This document shows, one piece after another, positions 1-4,999 of a stretch of 5,737 bases of DNA. Each line of letters opens with the position of its first letter. Position 1 is the stretch's first letter. The position numbers and the translations under genes are program-made. The DNA is from an uncultured Bacteriovorax sp. (lineage in GTDB: Bacteria; Bdellovibrionota; Bacteriovoracia; Bacteriovoracales; Bacteriovoracaceae): assembly GCA_946482295.1 (NCBI GenBank), contig CAMLRB010000222.1, forward strand, positions 1-5,737, given 5' to 3'. A model generated the notes under the pieces. It had not been told where the DNA came from. It saw only the letters and a list, made by a program, of their open reading frames with translations, and ran no database searches.

Positions 1-469
1 TAAATTCATCAAAGAAGATTTTCGTTAAATAATGATTGGCAATCTCATTGTGGTATCCTTCATCTTCAACATATTTTTTAATATCCAAATCAGAACCTAG
101 TTTATCAACAATCTCCTTAGTATATCCTACAGGAATGACAAAAAGTGGTTTCTTTACCCACCAATAAGAAACATAAATTATATCTCCCACTTTTGGTGAA
201 ACCTCCTCTACAGCTGTTTTTATTGTAGTCGCACCATAAAACATAGAAGAAGATTTTTGGTTAGCTCGATTGTTAGATGTTAAGACCTCTTTAGGAGGAT
301 AAGAGAATCTTTCTACATTAGTTGGTGGTTTTTCTGAATTAACAATACTAGCTCTTATAATCATAAAATCTGAAATTCCATAGGCCCTTAGTTGATATCC
401 GTGAGAGCTACTTTTAATTTCATCTTTTATTTCTTCAATTGTTTTATCGCTCCAATTAAATTGAATCAT
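1..469 (-). CDS. RES-domain protein, C-terminus cut off by window edge
   Basis: This reading frame starts at the ATG at 469 and stays open for 156 codons to the window edge, so the C-terminus is missing. A good Shine-Dalgarno site (AGAGGAG, 483-477) lies 7 bases before the ATG. Residues about 54-115 match the RES fold pattern: an Arg-rich YPP segment, then NNRAN (R68), MFYGA (Y78) and TAVEEV (E88/E89), then a beta-rich stretch ending FVIPVGY. In characterised RES toxins an Arg, a Tyr and a Glu form the active site that degrades NAD+, and R68, Y78 and E88 or E89 are the natural equivalents. RES toxins usually sit next to an Xre-type antitoxin, but none lies upstream here, and what follows downstream cannot be seen. 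The longer N-terminal part (1-50) resembles nothing I recognise. Family assignment is fairly secure; toxin activity is inference. Confidence 0.72.
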   Translation of the reverse strand, partial: MIQFNWSDKTIEEIKDEIKSSSHGYQLRAYGISDFMIIRASIVNSEKPPTNVERFSYPPKEVLTSNNRANQKSSSMFYGATTIKTAVEEVSPKVGDIIYVSYWWVKKPLFVIPVGYTKEIVDKLGSDLDIKKYVEDEGYHNEIANHYLTKIFFDEF

Positions 470-627
470 ATTTATTCTCCTCTAACTCTCAATCTTGATT
501 AGATATTAATTCGAATATGTATTATCAAATTGTTAAGAAATAGTACTTCCTAAAAAGAAAGCTTTTTTAAGATTTTCATACTCGATTTTTTTATTTTTTT
601 GTGATGTGCTTTTAAATTCGTTCGTAA

Positions 628-648
628 AAAGTGTCGGCGAAACACTTT
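628..648. repeat. short perfect hairpin in the leader of the membrane-protein gene
   Basis: AAAGTGT (628-634) pairs perfectly with ACACTTT (642-648) around a 7-base loop, CGGCGAA. It is GC-richer than the surrounding leader. No T-run follows, so it is not a classical terminator. It could be an operator dyad or an RNA stem just before the ribosome-binding-like site at 651. Confidence 0.4.
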
Positions 649-650
649 AT

Positions 651-667
651 GGGAGGCGTTTATGTAA
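651..667 (+). promoter_or_regulatory. Shine-Dalgarno followed by a start-stop codon pair
   Basis: GGGAGG (651-656) is followed after 5 bases by ATG (662-664) and immediately by TAA (665-667). This is a well-formed initiation site that encodes only one methionine. It lies 108 bases before the probable start of the membrane-protein gene. Ribosomes could load and stall here, or it could be chance or the remnant of a decayed start. The sequence pattern is plain; a function is speculation. Confidence 0.3.
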
Positions 668-764
668 CTATCTTAGCAAAAATCTTGAGACTCATCAAGT
701 AAATTCCGAAGCTCTATTAATTTATGAATTACCAAAAAGAAGAATCTTTTTGGCAATTTCTATT

Positions 765-777
765 GGAGGTAACTGTG
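765..777 (+). promoter_or_regulatory. Strong ribosome binding site deciding a GTG start
   Basis: GGAGGT (765-770) precedes an in-frame GTG at 775 by 4 bases (5 from the last G). The upstream in-frame ATG at 724 has no purine-rich site in front of it (CTCTATTAATTT). The GTG is therefore the better start for the membrane protein, making it 17 residues shorter than the longest frame. Confidence 0.5.
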
Positions 778-1239
778 TTCAGAGAAGATGAACCACGTCC
801 TATTTTAGGTGCAACTGCCGCGCTTGGTGGCCCTTTTTTTATTTCGGGATTAAATCGAATTGTTAATCCAGAACTAAAAGATAGTTGGCCTTTTAATATC
901 ATTGATAATTTCGCGATAAAAATGATTCCAATCGTAATTAGTGCATTAATTATGTCTGGAACTTTTTATCTCATCTCCAAGGGAATCATTCTCATGCTTA
1001 AGAAAATTAAAAATATCTTCAAGGATGCCAAAAAGGAAATCTCTTCATTACTTATTTATCATCATAAAGAATTTGAAAGAGCATTAAAGGTTTACATCAA
1101 AGAAGATAAGCAGACACGAAATGAAGAGATGGAAAAATTAAAAGATGAGATCCTTAAAATTTTGAATGAGCGGCTTGGACAACCAGCTCTAATTCCAATT
1201 GATACCGCGACAGAGACAGTTATTAAAAATTTCGTATGA
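775..1239 (+). CDS. small membrane protein of unknown function
   Basis: I do not recognise the family. From the GTG start the product has 154 residues; from the ATG at 724 it would have 171. Counting from the GTG, residues about 10-28 are a weakly hydrophobic Gly/Ala/Pro-rich stretch, and residues about 49-75 (MIPIVISALIMSGTFYLI and onward) form a clear membrane helix. A Lys-rich stretch follows at once, which by the positive-inside rule puts the C-terminal part in the cytoplasm. Residues 76-135 are charged (many Lys and Glu) and probably helical or coiled. There is no signal-peptide cleavage site. Only 7 bases separate it from the Replic_Relax gene, whose ribosome binding site overlaps this gene's stop codon, so the two are very likely co-transcribed and coupled. 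It may work in the same process, for example holding a DNA-processing protein at the membrane, but that is inference. Confidence 0.6.
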   Translation: MFREDEPRPILGATAALGGPFFISGLNRIVNPELKDSWPFNIIDNFAIKMIPIVISALIMSGTFYLISKGIILMLKKIKNIFKDAKKEISSLLIYHHKEFERALKVYIKEDKQTRNEEMEKLKDEILKILNERLGQPALIPIDTATETVIKNFV

Positions 1240-1246
1240 GGTGTGA

Positions 1247-2086
1247 ATGATTTTAACCAAAAGAGATTGTGAACTTCTTCTTATCTTAAAAAAATATGAG
1301 CTTCTTTCAACTGTAATGATTGAAGAACTCTTATTCAAAGGTACAAAAAAGACCACAATGCTTAGACGACTTAGAATTTTAGAAAAGGAGAAACTTATTT
1401 CTAGATTTCAAAACACAACTTCACAAATACATTTATGGTCAATTACTGACCTTGGAGCCAACAAGATTGGCGTAAAGGCTTTTAAAAATAGCTGGAACAA
1501 AAATACAATAGAGCATGATCTAAAATTAATTGAGCTAAGACTCAAACTAGAAAAATTAAACTTCGTTCAAAATTGGACAACTGAGCAAGAAATTAAATGT
1601 CTCGTATATAAGAATAATTCCAGAGAAGAAGCAAAAAAGAAATTAATTCCCGACGGATTATTTATTACAAGTAAAGAAACACAAAATAAATCGGTAGCGA
1701 TTGAATTGGAACTCACACTTAAAGATAAAAAAAGAATCAAGGAGGTCGTTAAAAACTATCTAGCAAAAAAAGATTTAAACTTTGTCTGGTACATTTCAAC
1801 TCACAAGGGAATTTTAAAAAGTATGTTCCTTGAGTGGAAAGAGCTAACCAAGAATCATCACAGCGTAAAACTTATTGCGAGTCTTTACGACGAAGTAATT
1901 ACAAATCCAATTGAAGCAACTATTTTCACCCTAGATGGTGTTTTTAAATTTCCTGATTTTTGGAAATTATCCCCTGCTCACTCCTATGCTCATACTGTGA
2001 GCACTTCTCCTCTTTTATCTTCAATTCAAAATCAGAAGATAAACTCCATTAATTATTCAACTCCAATCCGCGAGGACGCCTACTAA
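1247..2086 (+). CDS. replication-relaxation (Replic_Relax) family protein
   Basis: This 279-residue soluble protein fits the Replic_Relax family, found in plasmids and integrative elements and linked by name to replication or relaxation; its biochemical role is poorly known. Residues about 3-75 read as a winged helix: a helix with ELLLILKKYELLS, a recognition-helix region (TTMLRRLRILEKEKLI) and a wing ending HLWSITDLGANKIG. The second half has the family pattern: EHDLKLIELRLKL (H90, D91), then PDG (135-137), then the strand VAIELELT (E153, E155) followed by a Lys/Arg-rich helix and a Tyr (YLAKK). The order PD, ExE, K resembles the PD-(D/E)XK nuclease core, but nuclease activity is not shown. 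GAGGT (1238-1242) overlaps the previous stop and lies 4 bases before the ATG. Relaxases and coupling proteins are absent from the window. The 3' end runs into the nested repeats at 2062-2176. Confidence 0.78.
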   Translation: MILTKRDCELLLILKKYELLSTVMIEELLFKGTKKTTMLRRLRILEKEKLISRFQNTTSQIHLWSITDLGANKIGVKAFKNSWNKNTIEHDLKLIELRLKLEKLNFVQNWTTEQEIKCLVYKNNSREEAKKKLIPDGLFITSKETQNKSVAIELELTLKDKKRIKEVVKNYLAKKDLNFVWYISTHKGILKSMFLEWKELTKNHHSVKLIASLYDEVITNPIEATIFTLDGVFKFPDFWKLSPAHSYAHTVSTSPLLSSIQNQKINSINYSTPIREDAY

Positions 2087-2096
2087 AAAGTCCTCG
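2071..2096. repeat. hairpin over the Replic_Relax stop codon
   Basis: CGAGGAC (2071-2077) pairs perfectly with GTCCTCG (2090-2096), leaving a 12-base loop that contains the TAA stop (2084-2086). No T-run follows directly, so it is not a terminator by itself. It stacks just before the larger hairpin at 2099 and may help form a compact 3' end of the mRNA or a single-stranded DNA structure. Confidence 0.5.
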
Positions 2097-2098
2097 TT

Positions 2099-2156
2099 AA
2101 TCCTGACTCCCTCTCTCTCACGAAGTTCTGAGAGCGGGAGTCAGGATTGGATTTTT
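2099..2156 (+). terminator. strong hairpin, probable rho-independent terminator
   Basis: AATCCTGACTCCC (2099-2111) pairs perfectly with GGGAGTCAGGATT (2136-2148). Inside, CTCTCA (2115-2120) pairs with TGAGAG (2129-2134) around an 8-base loop, so the hairpin is nearly continuous with a small asymmetric bulge. Five T follow at 2152-2156, after GGA. It lies 12 bases after the Replic_Relax stop and would end the upstream two-gene transcript, leaving the excisionase-integrase pair to its own promoter. The long GC-rich stem and short, delayed T-run leave room for another role. Confidence 0.6.
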
Positions 2157-2207
2157 GAAGGCGAATGCGGATTGGATAATTAATTAATGGTGAACCAAGG
2201 AAGTTGA

Positions 2208-2459
2208 ATGAATAAAAATGGATATGGTGCTAACAGTATTGATGGATTGATGATGGGATTTGGTGTAAGTAAAGAGTCTAGCGAGCTCTTTAACAATTTA
2301 ATATGGGGAATTGATGAAGTATGTAGTTTTACTACATATGCGAAAGGTACGATTTATAATCTCGTAAGTCGAGGTGATATTCCGTATCGGACGCGAGGGA
2401 GAAAGAAAAGACTAGTATTCATTCCGAGTGAAATCATTGCATGGTTCAAAGGAGAATGA
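2208..2459 (+). CDS. helix-turn-helix protein, probable excisionase (Xis)
   Basis: The 83-residue product has a MerR/AlpA-type helix-turn-helix (HTH_17-like) in its C-terminal half, residues about 32-82. The recognisable pattern is a first helix (GIDEVCSFTTY), the turn and recognition helix (AKGTIYNLVSRGDIPYRT), a basic wing (RGRKKRLVFIPS) and the final helix EIIAWFKG. Small proteins of this type directly upstream of a tyrosine integrase usually act as excisionases or recombination directionality factors, bending DNA at the attachment site and sometimes repressing the integrase promoter. The N-terminal 30 residues are Gly/Ser/Asn-rich and match nothing; internal ATGs (residues 15 and 16) are possible starts. 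AAGGAAG (2197-2203) lies 4 bases before the chosen ATG. Its TGA stop overlaps an ATG of the integrase frame (ATGA, 2456-2459), indicating translational coupling. Confidence 0.75.
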   Translation: MNKNGYGANSIDGLMMGFGVSKESSELFNNLIWGIDEVCSFTTYAKGTIYNLVSRGDIPYRTRGRKKRLVFIPSEIIAWFKGE

Positions 2460-2467
2460 AAATTATG
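2449..2467 (+). promoter_or_regulatory. Ribosome binding site choosing among three integrase starts
   Basis: AAGGAG (2449-2454) sits inside the end of the excisionase gene. In-frame ATGs lie at 2441, 2456 and 2465. The one at 2456 begins only 1 base after the site, too close for normal use, and the one at 2441 precedes it. The ATG at 2465 is 10 bases away and is the most workable. The 2456 ATG overlaps the excisionase stop and could be used by re-initiating ribosomes. Confidence 0.45.
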
Positions 2468-3721
2468 GGAAGAAGTGATTACAAAAAACTCAAAGGTGTT
2501 CCTGGAATTTATGTCAACAATAAATCCGGCCATTACCTTGCTGAAAAAAGAATCGATGGAAAACTCCATTCAGCGACTTTTAAGTCAGCCTACGAAGCCA
2601 AACAATGGCGAAAACTTTTTGATGGAAAAAGCTACAAGCTAGCGACTCCTGATAGTCAGTGTTCAACTCTAAAAGAAGTTTGGGAAGTTATGCAAAAAGT
2701 GCACTTTCCTACTTTAGCGACTTCAACCAAAGATATTTGGAGGAGACGTTATAAACTTTTAGAGACAATCGAACATTTGCCAATGGATCAGATCACGCCA
2801 TCGAAAATTACTGATTGGGTTCAGTACTGGGTTTCGATATTCAGTAATGACGAATACCAATCAGGACGAGGCAAGGCCGGAAGATGCAACTTAAACAATG
2901 AGCTTAATATGTTTGTTTCCATTTTTAATTGGTACAAACAAAGTGAGCAATTTGAAAAAGAAGCACTACCACTTACTAATCCAGTAAAGACCAAACATAA
3001 AAAGTTGGGTTTCATAAAGCCGTTACCAGATAAGAGAAAGCAAATTAATGTCAAAGATGCGTTTCTCTTTTTTGATTTTTTAAAACCACTTTATAGAGAT
3101 CTTGCGATGATGCAATTTTATTGTGCTGGCCGAGTTGGAGAAGTTGCAGGAATGCAGTGGAGTAATATCGATTTAAAGAACAGAAGACTTTTAATCAAAC
3201 ATACTTGTGTGTGGGATGCTGGAAGTAAAATGTTTGTGGAGCTAAAAGGCTTTCCAAAAAATCGAGAACCACGTCCTGTTTATATCACTGATGAGATCAT
3301 GGAAGTTTTAAATCGTAGGCAGGCTTTTAGATTGCCTGCTAACGATTATGTTTTTCATGTTGACGGCAATCCACTGAACTATGGGACTATTCAAATTAAT
3401 TATCGAGCAGGACAAAGAAAAAGTGGCGTGCCTTATACGGGAACACATATTCTTCGTCATGGAATGGCAAAACTCGCCAGACAAGTTGGTGGTGGTTTAG
3501 ATGCTGTTTTAGCGATGACAGGACATAAAGATCTAAAGCTTGCTGATCACTATTCAAAATCAACTGAGGACGATCAAAAAGAGTTTTCACAAAAGATTAT
3601 GGAGCATATTCGGAAGCAGAAACAAAGCGAAGCGCTTCGAAATCTTGATGAATCTCAGTCGGAATCAAGTTTTGAAAACGTGGTAAGCATCAAAAGATTC
3701 AGAACTGGTACAAATAACTAA
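2465..3721 (+). CDS. tyrosine recombinase (site-specific integrase)
   Basis: It is a phage-type tyrosine integrase of 418 residues from the ATG at 2465 (426 from 2441). Numbered from 2441, residues about 17-66 look like an N-terminal arm-binding domain (GVPGIYVNNKSGHYLAEKR, then the AYEAKQWR helix), about 75-175 the core-binding helical domain, and about 200-385 the catalytic domain. Catalytic residues are all present: R231 in AGRVGEVAGMQW, H336 and R339 in THILRHGMAKLA, H362 in TGHKDL, and nucleophile Y371 in HYSKST; the Lys is probably K269 or K273. About 55 residues follow the Tyr, a longish charged tail (SESS, then RTGTNN at the end). It cuts and rejoins DNA at attachment sites, integrating or, with the excisionase, excising the element. 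The gene is intact, so the element may still move. Target site unknown; the repeat cluster at its 3' end is the best candidate. Confidence 0.93.
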   Translation: MGRSDYKKLKGVPGIYVNNKSGHYLAEKRIDGKLHSATFKSAYEAKQWRKLFDGKSYKLATPDSQCSTLKEVWEVMQKVHFPTLATSTKDIWRRRYKLLETIEHLPMDQITPSKITDWVQYWVSIFSNDEYQSGRGKAGRCNLNNELNMFVSIFNWYKQSEQFEKEALPLTNPVKTKHKKLGFIKPLPDKRKQINVKDAFLFFDFLKPLYRDLAMMQFYCAGRVGEVAGMQWSNIDLKNRRLLIKHTCVWDAGSKMFVELKGFPKNREPRPVYITDEIMEVLNRRQAFRLPANDYVFHVDGNPLNYGTIQINYRAGQRKSGVPYTGTHILRHGMAKLARQVGGGLDAVLAMTGHKDLKLADHYSKSTEDDQKEFSQKIMEHIRKQKQSEALRNLDESQSESSFENVVSIKRFRTGTNN

Positions 3722-3779
3722 AATTTGATATTTTAGTCGGAACAAGAAGTCGGAATAGGTCGGAATGAAAATTTCCGAC
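3658..3779. repeat. GTCGGAA repeat cluster at the integrase 3' end
   Basis: GTCGGAA occurs directly at 3658-3664 (inside the integrase gene), 3736-3742, 3749-3755 and 3759-3765, and inverted as TTCCGAC at 3773-3779. A related TCGGAA is at 3610-3615. Start-to-start spacings of the last three direct copies are 13 and 10 bases, close to one helical turn. Short clustered direct repeats next to an integrase gene are typical of arm-type integrase or excisionase binding sites in attP/attL/attR. The repeats are plain in the sequence; their role is inference. Confidence 0.5.
3718..3736. repeat. AT-rich dyad at the integrase stop codon
   Basis: CTAAAAT (3718-3724) pairs perfectly with ATTTTAG (3730-3736) around a 5-base spacer TTGAT. 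The left arm contains the integrase stop codon (3719-3721). It is too AT-rich for a good terminator, and its right arm abuts a GTCGGAA repeat. It may be a protein-binding dyad, or chance in AT-rich DNA. Confidence 0.3.
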
Positions 3780-3788
3780 CTATTTTTT
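3754..3788. terminator. rho-independent terminator after the integrase
   Basis: AATAGGTCGGAA (3754-3765) pairs perfectly with TTCCGACCTATT (3773-3784) around a 7-base loop, and the stem runs into six T (3783-3788). This is a textbook terminator for the rightward integrase transcript, and it shields mutM from read-through. The 12-7-12 layout is also the layout of a tyrosine-recombinase core site. Confidence 0.8.
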
Positions 3789-3816
3789 AAGAACAATTTT
3801 AATAAGATAAAAACCT

Positions 3817-4644
3817 ATGCCAGAACTACCCGAAGTCGAAACCATAAAAAATCAAATCACCCCAATCTTACCTTTCAACATTGACGAAGCGACGTTTTCA
3901 CCACTCACCAAACGCATGGTGAAACAAAAAGATTTCGATCTTAAGGGATCGACGATAAAAAAAATTCGTCGTCATGGAAAATGGCTCATCTTCGATCTCG
4001 CTCCACATGGACATGTTCTTTCCCATTTGGGAATGAGTGGTTCGTGGCAAATGAGTCATGTGAAAAAAAATGATAAGCACGGACACATCGAAATCGTTGA
4101 TCATTCAAAAGGTGAATTCAAAGTTCTCACCTATATTGATCCTCGCCGCTTTGGGCATTTTTATGTTTTGAATGAGGAAAATTTTTTGAAAAAAACGAAA
4201 GATCTTCCAGCCGATGTTTCTTCCGCTGATTTTGATGTGAATGTGATTGCAGAACTTTTCTTTCGTTATCCTCAAAAAGTCATCAAACCCTTTCTGTTGG
4301 ATCAAAAAGCTTTTCCGGGTGTGGGCAATTATATGGCCTCGGAAATTTGCGCTCGCTCCGGCATTCTTCCGACGAGACTGACAGGAAACATTGATGCTGA
4401 AGAAATTGCCAAAATTAAGGCCGCTATTGATATTGTTGTTACTGGTGCGGTTGAGGGCAAAGGTACCACATTTAGCGGCGGTTATAGGGACGCTAATGGC
4501 TCTAAAGGCGAAGGAGTCAAACACCTTGTGGTCTTTCACCAGGCCCACTGTCAGATGTGCATGGAAAAAGGCATCGTGACTAAAGTGATCAAGTCAGTGA
4601 TGGCGGGTCGAGGAACTTATCACTGCCCGCGCTGCCAACACTAA
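3817..4644 (+). CDS. mutM: formamidopyrimidine-DNA glycosylase (Fpg/MutM)
   Basis: It is a bifunctional base-excision repair enzyme that removes 8-oxoguanine and formamidopyrimidines from DNA and then nicks the abasic site by beta/delta elimination. The 275 residues are full length (family about 270). The mature N-terminus PELPEVET carries the catalytic Pro2 and Glu3. The conserved Lys is K55 (RRHGKW), the void-filling Met is M73 (LGMSGSW), and the DPRRFG loop is at 108-113. The helix-two-turn-helix follows at about 166-182 (GVGNYMASEICARSGI, N171). The C-terminal zinc finger has C245-x2-C248 and C270-x2-C273, with the GRGTYH hairpin before the second pair. No Shine-Dalgarno site precedes the ATG (AAAAACCT), and only 28 bases separate it from the T-run of the terminator; TAAGAT (3803-3808) is a possible -10 box, giving a very short or absent leader. 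It is less AT-rich than the element genes and is presumably chromosomal. It overlaps the convergent gene by four bases. Confidence 0.97.
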   Translation: MPELPEVETIKNQITPILPFNIDEATFSPLTKRMVKQKDFDLKGSTIKKIRRHGKWLIFDLAPHGHVLSHLGMSGSWQMSHVKKNDKHGHIEIVDHSKGEFKVLTYIDPRRFGHFYVLNEENFLKKTKDLPADVSSADFDVNVIAELFFRYPQKVIKPFLLDQKAFPGVGNYMASEICARSGILPTRLTGNIDAEEIAKIKAAIDIVVTGAVEGKGTTFSGGYRDANGSKGEGVKHLVVFHQAHCQMCMEKGIVTKVIKSVMAGRGTYHCPRCQH

Positions 4645-4994
4645 TCTCTTAAAATTTTTTCCAAATCTGCTGGAATCGTCATAGGCGTGAAAATTCCCAT
4701 TCTACTCGTTCCCACATTTCCAAGAGGTGCTTTACCCGTTAATGATCCAGGAATGGCCAGAAGAATGCGTGGTATTTGTCCTAAGATCTCGGACCAGTTC
4801 CTTGTTTTTAAACCAAGTTTAAACATCAAAACATGAACATGAAAGTGGGCCAACCAATCAAATTGCCCCAAAATGTGAGCACGTTCTAAATGCGTCCATG
4901 CTGAGGTGAAATCATTTCGTCCTACTGCAGTTATATACGATTGAAGTTCCTGAAGATAATGTGTTTTCAAATTTTCTTTCATTTTTATTATCAT
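4641..4994 (-). CDS. DUF3703 family protein
   Basis: The product has 117 residues from the ATG at 4994 (113 from 4982, 129 from 5030) and matches the DUF3703 pattern: an N-terminal helix (LKTHYLQELQSYITAVGRND), the core motif WTHLERAHILGQFD, the His-containing helix WLAHFHVHVLMFKLGLKTRN, then SEILGQIPRILLAIPGSL and the Gly-rich GKAPLGNVGTS. It ends with IPADLEKILRD. Function is unknown; conserved His residues (RAHILGQ and HFHVH) could bind metal, but that is inference. The frame extends upstream into the regulator gene, but the family's usual start fits M at 4994 or 4982. Neither has a clear ribosome binding site, and 4994 begins 5 bases after the regulator's stop, so coupled translation is likely. 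The stop TAG overlaps the stop of mutM. Confidence 0.8.
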   Translation of the reverse strand: MIIKMKENLKTHYLQELQSYITAVGRNDFTSAWTHLERAHILGQFDWLAHFHVHVLMFKLGLKTRNWSEILGQIPRILLAIPGSLTGKAPLGNVGTSRMGIFTPMTIPADLEKILRD

Positions 4995-4999
4995 ATTAA

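Larger units (their letters stand above)
470..774. other. AT-rich divergent intergenic region
   Basis: This spacer separates the leftward RES gene from the rightward membrane-protein gene, so it should hold both promoters. For the RES gene a weak candidate is TTGATA (528-523) and TATCTA (505-500) with 17 bases between them; the -10 element matches only half of the consensus. A T-rich tract lies at about 562-600. A short hairpin and a start-stop site at 628-667 are listed separately. Short open frames here (606-791 and 649-702) have no convincing ribosome binding site and no recognisable protein, so I do not call them genes. Confidence 0.5.
2062..2176. repeat. nested inverted repeats between Replic_Relax gene and xis
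   Basis: The outermost pair is TCCAATCCGC (2062-2071) and GCGGATTGGA (2167-2176), a perfect 10-bp inverted repeat spanning 115 bases. Inside it sit a 7-bp hairpin (2071-2096) and a larger hairpin (2099-2148). GGATTGGAT also occurs twice directly, at 2144-2152 and 2169-2177, with CCAATCC as the reverse copy at 2063-2069. The right end leads into the AT-rich stretch TAATTAATTAATGG. The left arm lies inside the last codons of the Replic_Relax gene. The arrangement suits a cis-acting site such as an origin of transfer, a replication origin or a protein-binding region, with a terminator in the middle. Confidence 0.6.

Noticed and set aside
649..702. 17-residue hydrophobic peptide frame (ATG at 649) as a leader peptide or small toxin
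   Set aside because: The ATG directly abuts a hairpin arm with no Shine-Dalgarno site before it; the good site at 651 serves the later ATG-TAA instead.
606..791. 61-codon open frame on the + strand
   Set aside because: No ribosome binding site, no recognisable protein pattern, and it overlaps the better-supported frame starting at 724/775.
2354..2569. 71-codon frame on the - strand
   Set aside because: Antisense to the excisionase and integrase genes, with no family pattern; a shadow frame.
4105..4548. 147-codon frame on the - strand
   Set aside because: Lies wholly antisense to mutM, whose protein sequence is unmistakable; the composition is that of a shadow frame.
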